The translations under genes were made by a program, and so were the position numbers. Of a DNA stretch of 45,732 nucleotides, positions 34,978 through 43,826 are shown in pieces. This DNA is from Caulobacteraceae bacterium (lineage in GTDB: Bacteria > Pseudomonadota > Alphaproteobacteria > Caulobacterales > Caulobacteraceae). The first letter of the stretch is position 1, and every line of letters begins with the position of its first letter. The notes below the pieces were generated by a model that made no database searches, had not been told where the DNA came from, and was given only the letters and a program-made list of their open reading frames with translations. Location: contig JADZBR010000241.1 in NCBI GenBank assembly GCA_020852035.1, positions 1-45,732 on the forward strand, written 5' to 3'.

Positions 34978-35910
34978 ATGACCGCCCTGCCCAAGGCCGC
35001 AGCCGCTTCGCACCCGCTGGTGAAGAACCTGCGACGCGACGGCGCCCACATCTTCGATGAGCGGGTCAGCCCGGCGGCCGCGACGGCGTTGCTGGCCGCC
35101 CTGCGCGCCGACCGGCTCTACGACGAGAGCCTGTTCCTCAGCGAGGCCGAGTTCGACGCCGACCCGCAGTACGTCGGGGTCAATCCGCGCCCGGGCCGCA
35201 ACCTCCTCGACCGCTTCGAGGACCAGCTCGGCTTCGTCGAGCGCGCGCCGCACATCGTCGAGGGGCTCACCGCCCTGCTCGGCGAGGGCTACGAGCTGCT
35301 CAACCGCAAGATCGTCTGCGGCGTCCCGGCCCGCTCGATCCCGCCCTGGCTGAAGGCGCGGATCGAGGGCAATCCGGTCAACAACCTCGGCGCCTATGTG
35401 AAGCCGCAGCACCGGGACGTGACCTACTTCTACGGCATCGACTTTCACCAGGACCTGATCGACTACAAGGACCGCAGCGCCGATTTCGTGACGCTCTACG
35501 TCTACCTGCATCCCGTCAGCCGCCACGACGCGCCGCTCTATCTGCTGCGCGGCAGCCACGCGCTGGGCGGCTCGGTCTTTCCCCACGACCTGACCCCGGC
35601 CGGCGAGGGCGCCTGGCTCTATCGCAACCCCGGCTGCGGCGAGGCGCTGGTGGAGCAGCTGATGCTCACCGGCGAGACCGGCTTCGCCGCCGTCTGGCAC
35701 GCCTGCACCCTGCATGGCACCCAGCCGGACGCCGCCGACCATGAGCGCATCTCGCTGCGCTACCTCTACGCCCGCGGCGGCGCGGCGCAGGCTGGCATCG
35801 ACGACGTCAACGCCGCGCTGGAGGGGCCGGTGAGCCTGACGGACACCCGCGTCGACCTGGCCGCCAACGGCGCGGCGCAGATCAAGGCCAACAGCGTCAA
35901 CCGCGCCTGA
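34978..35910 (+). CDS. PhyH-like Fe(II)/2-oxoglutarate dioxygenase
   Basis: A 310-residue protein with the Fe(II) facial triad H157-Q-D159 (DFHQDLIDY) and a distal His, probably H246 in HACTLHGTQPD, followed by R257/R261 for 2-oxoglutarate (HERISLRYLY). The jelly-roll core (VTLYVYLHP, APLYLLRGSH) supports the phytanoyl-CoA dioxygenase superfamily. The substrate is unknown. ATG 34978 follows CGGAGA; a GTG 24 bases earlier is in frame. The 3' end overlaps the hybrid kinase gene tail-to-tail by 14 bases. Confidence 0.78.
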   Translation: MTALPKAAAASHPLVKNLRRDGAHIFDERVSPAAATALLAALRADRLYDESLFLSEAEFDADPQYVGVNPRPGRNLLDRFEDQLGFVERAPHIVEGLTALLGEGYELLNRKIVCGVPARSIPPWLKARIEGNPVNNLGAYVKPQHRDVTYFYGIDFHQDLIDYKDRSADFVTLYVYLHPVSRHDAPLYLLRGSHALGGSVFPHDLTPAGEGAWLYRNPGCGEALVEQLMLTGETGFAAVWHACTLHGTQPDAADHERISLRYLYARGGAAQAGIDDVNAALEGPVSLTDTRVDLAANGAAQIKANSVNRA

Positions 35911-38251
35911 GGGCCTCCGGCTCGGCCGCGGCGGCGCAGGCTTCGTCGATCGCCGCCAGCAGCAGCGGCAGCTCGATCGGCTTTGCGACCACCGCGTCCA
36001 TGCCGCAGGCCAGATACTCGGCGCGGTGGTGATCCATCGCATTGGCGGTGAGCGCGATGATCGGCAGGCGCGGACGGCGGGTCTGCAGCTCGTCGGCGCG
36101 GATCAGGCGGGTGGCGGCCAGGCCGTCGAGGTTGGGCATCTGCACGTCCATCAGCACCAGGTCCCAGTCGCCGCCGATCACCGCGGCCACCGCCTCGGCG
36201 CCGTCGTCCACGCAGGTCACCTGCATGCCGAGTTGGCCGAGCAGGGTGGTCAGCACCAGCCGGTTCATCTCGTTGTCGTCGGCGGCCAGCACCCTGAGCG
36301 GGCGATCCTCGACGGGCGCGGAGGGCTCCGGCGCGGCGGCGGCCGGCGCGGCGGCGCGTTCGACGGGCAGGCGCAGGGTGAAGGTCGAGCCTTCGCCGAC
36401 GATGCTGCTGGCCTCCACGTCGCCGCCCATCAGCACCGCCAGCTCCTTGCAGATCGCCAGCCCGAGGCCCGAACCGCCGTGACGGCGGGTGGTGGAGGCG
36501 TCCGCCTGCACGAACTTGTCGAACAACAGCGGCAGGCGGTCGGCGGGCACGCCCGGGCCGGTGTCGCTCACGGTCAGCACAAGGCCCCGGCGCGTCGCCT
36601 CCACGGCGATGCCCACCTCGCCTTCCGAGGTGAACTTCACCGCGTTTGAGACCAGGTTGGAGAGAATCTGCCGGACCCGGGTGGGATCGCCCCGCCAGAA
36701 CCCTTCGGCGGCCGGCGCGATGTCGGCGACCAGGGCCACGCCCTTGGCCTCGGCGAGCGCCTGGAAGGTGGACTGCACGCCGCCGACCACGCCGGCGAGG
36801 TCGATCACGCCGTCCTCCAGCTCCATTCGGCCGGATTCGATGCGCGACAGGTCGAGGAGGTCGTTGAGCAGCACCAGCAGGGTTTCGCCGGATTTGCGGA
36901 TGACGCTCAGGCGTTCGCGCTGGGCGCCGGGCAGATCGTCGTTGGTCATGGCCTGGGCCATGCCGAGTACGCCGTTCAACGGCGTTCGGATCTCGTGGCT
37001 CATGGTCGCCAGGAAATCCGACTTCGCCGCATTGGCGGCGTCGGCCGCGTCGCGGGCCTTCTTCAGGCTGGCGTTGGCTTCCTTGAGGCGCGCTTCGGAA
37101 ACCTTCAGGTCGGCGATCGACTGGGTGATGACCACACAGCGCACCGGCCCCTCGCCGGCGAACCGGGCGGCGGTCATGCGGAACCATTCGCCGTTCCTGG
37201 ACTGATAGGCGCGGGTGAAGCTCTCGGCCTCGCCGTCGAGGACGCTGCGGACGCCCTTGATCACCGCACGGCCGTGAACCCCGGGCAGGCGTGAGAGCAC
37301 GGCGAACATGTCGCCGCCCATCGGGTAATCCTCGGTTCCGCGAATCTGCGCCCCCAGGGCGCGAAAGGCGCGGTTGGCCTCGATGATCGTTCCGGCTTCG
37401 TCGATCACCACCAGCATGGCGCCGATGCCGTCGATCACGCCGCGCGCGAAGCGTTCGGACTCCCGCAGCTCGGCGGTGGCGGCGCGTTCGTGCGTGATGT
37501 CCTGGCTGGCGCCGTGGATCGCCACGCAGACGCCGTCCTCGAACACCGCCTCGCCCAGCATGCGCATCCAGATGAACTCGCCCGCGGCGTTGATGGCGCG
37601 GCCTTCGAGGTCGAAGCGGCCGTTGTCGGCGCCCGCGATCGCCCGACCGGCCGCCTCGCGCACCTGTGTGCGGTCGGGCTCGGGATAGACGGCGAGGGAG
37701 CCTTCGATGCCCTCGGTCGCCGCCGCCCGGCCCAGCACTTCGACCAGTTCCGGACTCCAGGAGACGACGCCGCGACGCATATCGACCTCCCAGCCGCCGA
37801 TCCGCGCCAGCTTGCCGGCCGAGCGCAAGGCGGCGGTGGTGGCGTTCAGCCGGGCCTGGCTTTCCTGGGCGTCGGTGACCTCCACGCCGACGGCGATGCA
37901 ACCGTCGCGTTCGCCGGCCTCGTTGAACGCCGGCCGCACGTCGAGATCAAGCCAGTAGGCGGCCTCTCCCCTCAGGCACCGGATCGGCTCGAGCCGGGCG
38001 CCGACACCGCGCATGGCGTCGCAGACGGCCTGCGACGCCTGCGGCTGTTCGGCGATGGCCGCGATCAGTTCGGGGAGCGGTCGGCCGATGAGCTGGTCGG
38101 CGCTTCGCCCGCTGAGGGCGATCAAGCCCGCGTTGACCCAGGTGATGCAGCCGCCGGGATCGCAGACCGCGACCGCATGCGGCGTGACCAGGGCGACCTG
38201 CGCCAGCTTCGCGGCGAGCGGGCCTGCCGCCGCCGGATCCGACGCCCTCAT
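35897..38251 (-). CDS. Soluble hybrid histidine kinase with three PAS domains and a receiver
   Basis: A 784-residue cytoplasmic kinase with no membrane helix. Order: PAS 1 (about 18-130), PAS 2 (about 140-265, FIWMRMLGEAVFEDG), PAS 3 (about 270-390), HisKA with H419 in ATMSHEIRTPLNG, HATPase (SNLVSNAVKFTSEG, VSDTGPGVP, GGSGLGLAICKELAVLMGG), and a C-terminal receiver with predicted D702 in LMDVQMPNLDG. A cytosolic signal, redox state or small ligand is the expected input, since no transmembrane sensor is present. The start at 38251 follows AGAGGG with six-base spacing. No dedicated response regulator is nearby. Confidence 0.9.
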   Translation of the reverse strand: MRASDPAAAGPLAAKLAQVALVTPHAVAVCDPGGCITWVNAGLIALSGRSADQLIGRPLPELIAAIAEQPQASQAVCDAMRGVGARLEPIRCLRGEAAYWLDLDVRPAFNEAGERDGCIAVGVEVTDAQESQARLNATTAALRSAGKLARIGGWEVDMRRGVVSWSPELVEVLGRAAATEGIEGSLAVYPEPDRTQVREAAGRAIAGADNGRFDLEGRAINAAGEFIWMRMLGEAVFEDGVCVAIHGASQDITHERAATAELRESERFARGVIDGIGAMLVVIDEAGTIIEANRAFRALGAQIRGTEDYPMGGDMFAVLSRLPGVHGRAVIKGVRSVLDGEAESFTRAYQSRNGEWFRMTAARFAGEGPVRCVVITQSIADLKVSEARLKEANASLKKARDAADAANAAKSDFLATMSHEIRTPLNGVLGMAQAMTNDDLPGAQRERLSVIRKSGETLLVLLNDLLDLSRIESGRMELEDGVIDLAGVVGGVQSTFQALAEAKGVALVADIAPAAEGFWRGDPTRVRQILSNLVSNAVKFTSEGEVGIAVEATRRGLVLTVSDTGPGVPADRLPLLFDKFVQADASTTRRHGGSGLGLAICKELAVLMGGDVEASSIVGEGSTFTLRLPVERAAAPAAAAPEPSAPVEDRPLRVLAADDNEMNRLVLTTLLGQLGMQVTCVDDGAEAVAAVIGGDWDLVLMDVQMPNLDGLAATRLIRADELQTRRPRLPIIALTANAMDHHRAEYLACGMDAVVAKPIELPLLLAAIDEACAAAAEPEALRRG

Positions 38252-38407
38252 CGCACGCCCTCTCTGCGCCACATGCGGAAAACTATTTCGGGCAGATGTG
38301 AACAAAGGGGAAAGCATGTCGGGCGGCGATCGCCGGCGGGCCTAGCCGGGACGATCCGTCGCGCTATGGTTGGGACAAGCCCGCACGAAAACGGGCGGGG
38401 AGGGGCC

Positions 38408-40060
38408 ATGTCGTCGGCTGAGAGTGCGCCGGAACCGCCGCGTTCCAACCGGTTGGTGATCGCCGGCGCCTCCGCCGGCACGGTGTTCGAGTGGTACGAC
38501 TTCTACCTCTATGGCTCGCTGGCCGGGCTGATCACCCTGCACTTCTTCTCCGGCGTCGATCCGACGACGGGCTACATCTTCGCCCTGCTGGCCTTCGCGG
38601 CGGGCTTCGCGGTGCGGCCGTTCGGGGCGATCGTCTTCGGCCGGCTGGGCGACCTTTGGGGGCGCAAGAACACCTTCCTCGTCACCATGATCCTGATGGG
38701 GGTCTCCACCTTCGTGGTCGGCCTCCTGCCGGGCTACAGCCAGATCGGCGTCGCCGCGCCGATCGCCCTGATCGTCATGCGGCTGATCCAGGGCCTGGCG
38801 CTCGGCGGCGAGTATGGCGGGGCGGCCACCTACGTCGCCGAGCACGCCCCGCCCGGCAAGCGCGGGCTCTACACCAGCTGGATCCAGACCACCGCCACGG
38901 TGGGCCTGTTCCTCAGCCTGGTGGTGATCCTGGCCGTGCGCCTGTCGGTGGGCGAGGACGCCTTCGCCGCCTGGGCCTGGCGCATCCCGTTCCTGGTCTC
39001 GGCGCTGCTGCTGGGGGTCTCGCTGTGGATCCGGCTGAAGCTCGACGAGAGTCCGGTGTTCAGGAAGATGGTCGAGGAGGGCCGCGCCTCGAAGAAGCCG
39101 CTGGCCGAGTCCTTCGCCCGCTGGGGCAACCTGAAGCTGGTGATCCTGGCGCTGGTCGGGCTCACCGCCGGCCAGGCGGTGGTCTGGTACACCGGCCAAT
39201 TCTACGCCCTGTTCTTCCTGGAGAAGACGCTGAAGGTCGACGGGGTGACCACCAACACCCTGATCGCCGTCGCCCTGCTGCTGGCCACGCCGTTCTTCGT
39301 GGTGTTCGGCTGGCTCTCCGACAAGATCGGCCGCAAGCCGGTGATCCTCGCCGGCTGCCTTTTGGCCGCGCTCACCTACCAGCCGATCTTCAAGGCGCTC
39401 ACCGCCGCGGCCAATCCGCAGCTGGCCGCCGCGAGCGCCGGCGCCCCGGTGCGGGTGATCGCCGACCCGGCGACCTGCGCCTTCCAGTTCGACCCCATCG
39501 GACGCCAGACCTTCGCCAGCTCCTGCGACGTCGCCAAGGCCGCGCTCACCCAGGCCGGTATCTCCTACGAGAACGTCCGCGCCGCGCCGGGCTCCGTCGC
39601 CGTGGTGCAGATCGGTGAGCGGGCCATGCCGAGCTTCGACGGCAAGGCTTTGCCGGCGCCGGTGTTCATCGCCACCCGCACCGCCTGGCAGGCGCAGCTG
39701 AACGCCGCCCTCGCCGACGCCGGCTATCCCGCCAAGGCCGACCCTGAGCGGGTGAACAAGCCGCTGGTGGTGGGCCTGCTCTTCCTGCTCGTGCTCTATG
39801 TGACGATGGTCTACGGGCCGATCGCCGCGGCGCTGGTGGAGATGTTCCCGGCGCGCATCCGCTACACCTCCATGAGCCTGCCCTATCACATTGGCAACGG
39901 CTGGTTCGGCGGGTTCCTGCCGACCACGGCCTTCGCGATGGTGGTGGCGCAGGGCAACATCTACTTCGGCCTCTGGTACCCGATCGCCATCGCGGCGGTG
40001 ACCTTCGTGGTCGGGCTCTTCCTGGTCCGCGAGATGCGTGGCGCGGACATCGACGCATGA
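38408..40060 (+). CDS. MHS-family MFS transporter with a large periplasmic insert
   Basis: A 550-residue proton symporter of the metabolite:H+ symporter family (alpha-ketoglutarate, proline/betaine or shikimate type). It begins FEWYDFYLYGS and has GRLGDLWGRKN between helices 2 and 3 and the copy GWLSDKIGRKP. An insertion of about 120 residues (328-450) lies after the helix that follows the latter motif, which should be the periplasmic loop 9-10. The insert holds two cysteines (C357, C373) that could form a disulfide. The final stop overlaps the next gene's ATG by four bases. Substrate: probably an organic acid or amino acid released by the partner acylase (inference). Confidence 0.85.
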   Translation: MSSAESAPEPPRSNRLVIAGASAGTVFEWYDFYLYGSLAGLITLHFFSGVDPTTGYIFALLAFAAGFAVRPFGAIVFGRLGDLWGRKNTFLVTMILMGVSTFVVGLLPGYSQIGVAAPIALIVMRLIQGLALGGEYGGAATYVAEHAPPGKRGLYTSWIQTTATVGLFLSLVVILAVRLSVGEDAFAAWAWRIPFLVSALLLGVSLWIRLKLDESPVFRKMVEEGRASKKPLAESFARWGNLKLVILALVGLTAGQAVVWYTGQFYALFFLEKTLKVDGVTTNTLIAVALLLATPFFVVFGWLSDKIGRKPVILAGCLLAALTYQPIFKALTAAANPQLAAASAGAPVRVIADPATCAFQFDPIGRQTFASSCDVAKAALTQAGISYENVRAAPGSVAVVQIGERAMPSFDGKALPAPVFIATRTAWQAQLNAALADAGYPAKADPERVNKPLVVGLLFLLVLYVTMVYGPIAAALVEMFPARIRYTSMSLPYHIGNGWFGGFLPTTAFAMVVAQGNIYFGLWYPIAIAAVTFVVGLFLVREMRGADIDA

Positions 40061-42435
40061 GGGTTCCCATGATCCGAAAACTCGCCGCCCTCGCCCTGGG
40101 CTTCTGCGCCCTGGCCGCCCCGGCCGCCGCCGAGCCGGCGCAGGAAGCCCGCACCGTCGCGGGCCTGGCGGCGCCGGCGGAGATTCTCGTCGACAAGTGG
40201 GGCATTTCCCACATCTACGCCGGCAGCGTGCGCGACGCCTTCTTCCTGCAGGGCTACAACGTCGCGCGCGACCGGCTCTGGCAGATCGACCTGTGGCGCA
40301 AGCGCGGCCTGGGCCTGCTGGCCCGCGACTTCGGCGCGGCCTACGTGCCTCAGGATCGAGCCGCCCGCCTCTTCCGCTACCGCGGCGCCATGGAGCGCGA
40401 GTGGGCCGCCTACGGCCCCGACGCGAAGGGCTACGCCGAAGCCTTCGTCGCCGGCATCAACGCCTACGTCGGCGAAATCCGCGCCGGCGGCCGCCCGCTG
40501 CCGGAGGAGTTCGCCATCGCCGGGACGCAGCCCGACCTCTGGAAGGCCGAGGACGTGGTGCGTATCCGCAGCCACGGCCTGACCCGCAACGCCGCCGCCG
40601 AGGTCGCCCGCGCCCGCGTCGTCTGCCTGGGCGGCCTGGAGGCGACGCGCCTGCAACGCAAGCTGGAGCCGGACTGGACGCTGAAGGTCCCGGAGGGGCT
40701 GGATCCCTGCGACGTTCCCGAGGATGTGCTGGCCGACTACGGCCTGGCGACGCAGGGGGTGCGCTTCGAGCGCACCGCGCCGCTGAAGATCGCCGCCGAC
40801 GTTCCGCCGGACGCCATCGGCTCCAACAACTGGACCATCGCGCCCAGCCGCACCGCCACAGGCCGGCCGATCCTGGCCAACGACCCGCACCGCGAGCACG
40901 GCGCGCCCTCGCTGCGCTACATCGTGCACATGGAGGCGCCGGGCTTCTCGGCCATCGGCGCGGGCGAGCCGGCCCTGCCGGGCATCTCCATCGGCCACAA
41001 CGGGACCATCGCCTTCGGGTTGACGATCTTCGCGGCCGACCAGGAGGACCTCTACGTCTACGAGACCGATCCGGCCGACCCCTTGCGCTATCGCTACAAG
41101 GGCGGCTGGGAGCCGATGCGCCTGGTCCTCGAGACGATCCCGGTGAAGGGCGGGGCTGCCGCGGAGGTGGATCTGGCCTTCACCCGCCACGGCCCGGTGG
41201 TGAAGCGCGAGCCCGGCAAGCATCGCGCCTATGCGCTGCGCAGCGTCTGGAGCGAACCGGGGACCTCGGCCTATTTCGGCTCGGTCGGCTACATGACCGC
41301 CAGGGACTGGAAGGGCTTCACCGCGGCGATGGAGAACTGGGGCGCGCCCTCGGAGAACCAGGTCTATGCCGACGCCTCGGGCGACATCGGCTGGATCGTC
41401 GGCTCGCGCACGCCGGTGCGGCCGGGATGGGACGGGCTGTTCCCCGTGCCGGGCGACGGGCGCTACGAGTGGAACGGGTTCCTCAAGGCGGCCGAACTGC
41501 CGCAGAGCCACAATCCGGCCAAGGGCTGGTTCGCCACCGCCAACGAGATGAACCTGCCGGCCGACTATCCCTACGCCGAACGCAAGGTGGGGTTCGAGTG
41601 GTCGAACGATGCGCGGGTGCGGCGCATCTCCGAGGTGCTGGCGGCCAATGACAAGGTCAGCCTGGCCGACGCGATGGCGCTGCAGACCGACCCGATCAAC
41701 GTCACCGCCCGCCGCCTGCAGGCGCTTCTCGAGCCGCTGGCCTCGGACGACGCCGACACCCGCGCGGCGCTCGACCTGGTGCGCGGCTGGGACGGGCGAA
41801 CCGCGGCCGACAGCGCGGCGGCGGCGGTCTACGAGATCTGGATCGCCAAGCACCTGGGCCGCGCGACCGTGGCGCGGGCGACCCCGGCGGCGGCGCGGGC
41901 GGCGGTCGGCGCGGGCGACTTCGCCGCCGTGCTCGAACTGCTGGAGGTCCCCGACGCCAGCCTCGGCGCCGATCCCGACGGGGCGCGGGACGCGATCCTC
42001 AAGGACAGCCTCAAGGCGGCCTTCGCCGAAGTGCGCGGCAAGCTCGGGCCGGATCCCGCCCGCTGGCGCTGGGGCGACCTGCACCAGGCCAGGTTCGAGC
42101 ATGCGCTGACGCCGCTGGTCGATCCGGCCCGGCGCGCGCGGCTGTCGGTGGGGCCCGCGCCGATGGCCGGGACCATGCTCAGCCCGCTGGCGGCCAGCTG
42201 GCGGCCGAACGACTATCGGGTGGTGGCCGGCGCCTCGTTCCGCATGGTCCTGGACGTGGGGGCCTGGGACAACAGCCGCGTGATCAATACGCCCGGCCAG
42301 TCGGGCGACCCCTCCAGCCCGCACTTCGGCGATCTCTTCGACAAGTGGTCGAGGGGCGAATACGTGCCGCTGGCCTACAGCCGCCCGGCCGTGGAAGCGG
42401 TGGCCGAGCGCCGCCTCCGGCTGACCCCGCCTTGA
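40057..42435 (+). CDS. Penicillin-acylase-family N-terminal nucleophile hydrolase (periplasmic)
   Basis: A 792-residue precursor with a signal peptide (cleavage near AAPAAAEPA). The autoprocessing site is AIG-SNNW: cleavage before S256 would give a small alpha chain and a beta chain of about 537 residues with Ser as nucleophile and alpha-amino group as base. Other family motifs: LANDPHREHGAPS, HNGTIAFGLTI, TRHGPVV, and the Asn in ENQVYADASGDIGW. Members hydrolyse amides: penicillins, N-acyl-homoserine lactones, cephalosporins, or aculeacin-type lipids. It overlaps the transporter gene by four bases and is translationally coupled to it. Confidence 0.9.
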   Translation: MRVPMIRKLAALALGFCALAAPAAAEPAQEARTVAGLAAPAEILVDKWGISHIYAGSVRDAFFLQGYNVARDRLWQIDLWRKRGLGLLARDFGAAYVPQDRAARLFRYRGAMEREWAAYGPDAKGYAEAFVAGINAYVGEIRAGGRPLPEEFAIAGTQPDLWKAEDVVRIRSHGLTRNAAAEVARARVVCLGGLEATRLQRKLEPDWTLKVPEGLDPCDVPEDVLADYGLATQGVRFERTAPLKIAADVPPDAIGSNNWTIAPSRTATGRPILANDPHREHGAPSLRYIVHMEAPGFSAIGAGEPALPGISIGHNGTIAFGLTIFAADQEDLYVYETDPADPLRYRYKGGWEPMRLVLETIPVKGGAAAEVDLAFTRHGPVVKREPGKHRAYALRSVWSEPGTSAYFGSVGYMTARDWKGFTAAMENWGAPSENQVYADASGDIGWIVGSRTPVRPGWDGLFPVPGDGRYEWNGFLKAAELPQSHNPAKGWFATANEMNLPADYPYAERKVGFEWSNDARVRRISEVLAANDKVSLADAMALQTDPINVTARRLQALLEPLASDDADTRAALDLVRGWDGRTAADSAAAAVYEIWIAKHLGRATVARATPAAARAAVGAGDFAAVLELLEVPDASLGADPDGARDAILKDSLKAAFAEVRGKLGPDPARWRWGDLHQARFEHALTPLVDPARRARLSVGPAPMAGTMLSPLAASWRPNDYRVVAGASFRMVLDVGAWDNSRVINTPGQSGDPSSPHFGDLFDKWSRGEYVPLAYSRPAVEAVAERRLRLTPP

Positions 42436-42442
42436 GGGCGCC

Positions 42443-43165
42443 CTAGCCCGGCGCCGGGCGGGCGCGCTGGTTGTAGAGCAGCTTCATCCGCCGCTCGCGC
42501 TCCTCGGGGGTGACGCTGGCCGGATCCTCGGGGTCGCCGGCGGTCACCGCCAGGCCGCGCCGCACCGCCGGGCGGGCCGAGAGCTCCTCGAACCAGCGCT
42601 TGAAGTATTTGAACTCGTCCAGGTCCTGACCCTGGCCCTGCCAGTTCACGGTCCACGGGTAGCAGATCATGTCAGCGATCGTGTAGGCCTCGCCCGCCAG
42701 GTAGGGGCGGTCGTAGAGGCGGTTGTTGAGCACCCCGTACATGCGGTTCACCTCGTCGGCGAAGCGGCGCCTGGCGTAGGACTGGTCGCCCCTGTCCTCG
42801 CCGAGGCGATGGAAGTGGCCGTATTCGCCGGTCTTCGGCCCCTGGTTGGCCATCTGCCAGATCAGCCACTGGTTCACTTCATGCCGGCCGCGCAGGTCCT
42901 GCGGGTAGAAGCGGTCGTATTTCTCGCCGAGATAGAGCATGATCGCGCCGGACTCGAAGATGCTGAGCGGCGGTCCGCCGTCTTTCGGCTCGGTGTCGAC
43001 CAGAGCCGGCATGCGGTTGTTGGGGCCGATCTTGAGGAAGTCGTCGGTGAACTGGTCGCCGCGGCCGATGTTGCAGGGGATCACCTGGTAGGGAACGCCG
43101 AGTTCCTCGAGCAGGATGGTGACCTTCTTGCCATTAGGCGTGGGCCAGTAGTGCAGGTCGAGCAT
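42443..43165 (-). CDS. Glutathione S-transferase, YfcG/nu-class-like
   Basis: A 240-residue enzyme with an N-terminal thioredoxin-like domain: TPNGKKVTILLEELG, NNRMPALVD, and the gamma-Glu-binding FESGAIMLYLGEK. A helical C-terminal domain follows (NQWLIWQMANQGPKTGEYGHF...YTIADMICYPWTVNW). TPNGKK and the wide GPKTGEYGHF stretch match the YfcG/YghU/Ure2-like group, which has disulfide reductase activity with glutathione. It is convergent with the acylase gene. Confidence 0.9.
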   Translation of the reverse strand: MLDLHYWPTPNGKKVTILLEELGVPYQVIPCNIGRGDQFTDDFLKIGPNNRMPALVDTEPKDGGPPLSIFESGAIMLYLGEKYDRFYPQDLRGRHEVNQWLIWQMANQGPKTGEYGHFHRLGEDRGDQSYARRRFADEVNRMYGVLNNRLYDRPYLAGEAYTIADMICYPWTVNWQGQGQDLDEFKYFKRWFEELSARPAVRRGLAVTAGDPEDPASVTPEERERRMKLLYNQRARPAPG

Positions 43166-43436
43166 GCCGTTCCTCCGCGATGGGCCACGATAGCGGCCGA
43201 TCGGCGCGGCGTCTCCCTGGCTCGTCGAGTGCGATTCTCATGTCTTCAGCAAGAACGCACGCCTGCAAATCCGGACTTCTCCAGGTAATGAAGGTAAATC
43301 CAAGTATTGTTGCTTGGAGGGCTAGAATGTCACGTTGGCGTGACGAAACTGTCATATTAGCTTCACAAAATCTACGATCGGCGTATCGTTCGCCCTGAGC
43401 TCCGCGCTGTTCGCGGGGCCGGGGAGGGAACGAAAA
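43166..43436. promoter_or_regulatory. AT-rich intergenic control region
   Basis: Hand count of 43231-43390 gives 46% GC, far below the neighbours. It holds a perfect 16-base palindrome GTCACG-TTGG-CGTGAC (43329-43344), a Pho-box-like direct repeat (43349-43366), an inverted repeat ACGAT-CGGCGT-ATCGT (43374-43389) and a GANTC site (GATTC, 43233-43237). GGGGAGGG lies just ahead of the GTG at 43437. It most likely drives the secreted-protein gene. Confidence 0.55.
43349..43366 (+). promoter_or_regulatory. Pho-box-like direct repeat
   Basis: CTGTCAT-ATTA-GCTTCAC compared with the canonical two-repeat box CTGTCAT-N4-CTGTCAC: the first repeat is exact and the second 4/7, 12 of 18 bases overall. 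Its distance to the GTG at 43437 is compatible with activation by PhoB. This is a resemblance, not proof; GC-poor regions yield such partial matches by chance. Confidence 0.35.
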
Positions 43437-43742
43437 GTGATCAGGATTGCAGTCGGCGGCCTCGCGGCGGCTCTGGTGCTGGCTTCCGGCGCGTCGGCCG
43501 GCCCGCAGCCGGCAGCGCGCTCGGCGGACGGTGCGGCGAAGAATGCGGCCAGCGGGCGCGAGGCGCGGGTGATGGTCTATGTCTGCGACCGCTCGGACGA
43601 GACCCGCCGGGCCTTCAAGCGCGAGTACGGCGCCCAGGAATTCGTCACCGCCGACAGCGTTCAGCGGGTCAGCGACGTGACCACGCCCAAGTGCATGACG
43701 GCCGCGGAGCTGCGCCGCTACAAGGACCGCTTCGCGCATTAG
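43437..43742 (+). CDS. Small secreted hypothetical protein (101 aa)
   Basis: A signal peptide of about 20 residues (ALVLASGASA-GP) precedes a mature domain of about 80 residues with a disordered Ala/Ser start. A compact part follows: EARVMVYVCDRSDETRRAFKREYG, VTADSVQRVSDVTTPKCMTAAELRRYKDR. Two cysteines (in VCDR and PKCM) could form a disulfide. No family is recognised. The GTG start has GGAGGG about eight bases upstream. The gene stands alone behind the AT-rich control region. Confidence 0.75.
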   Translation: MIRIAVGGLAAALVLASGASAGPQPAARSADGAAKNAASGREARVMVYVCDRSDETRRAFKREYGAQEFVTADSVQRVSDVTTPKCMTAAELRRYKDRFAH

Positions 43743-43826
43743 CGCGCGTGGGGCGCGGCGCGCCCTCCTCGGGTCACCTCCCGGGCGCATTGGCGAAGGC
43801 GTGGCCGGTGCGCTAGTCCTTGGCGC

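Noticed and set aside
42446..42459. Palindrome GCCCGGCGCCGGGC near the convergent acylase/GST ends
   Set aside because: It lies within the GST coding end, has no loop or T tract, and such GC palindromes are common at this base composition.
43180..43398. A 72-codon plus-strand open frame within the AT-rich region
   Set aside because: It crosses the palindrome and Pho-box-like site, has no family resemblance, and no good ribosome binding site.
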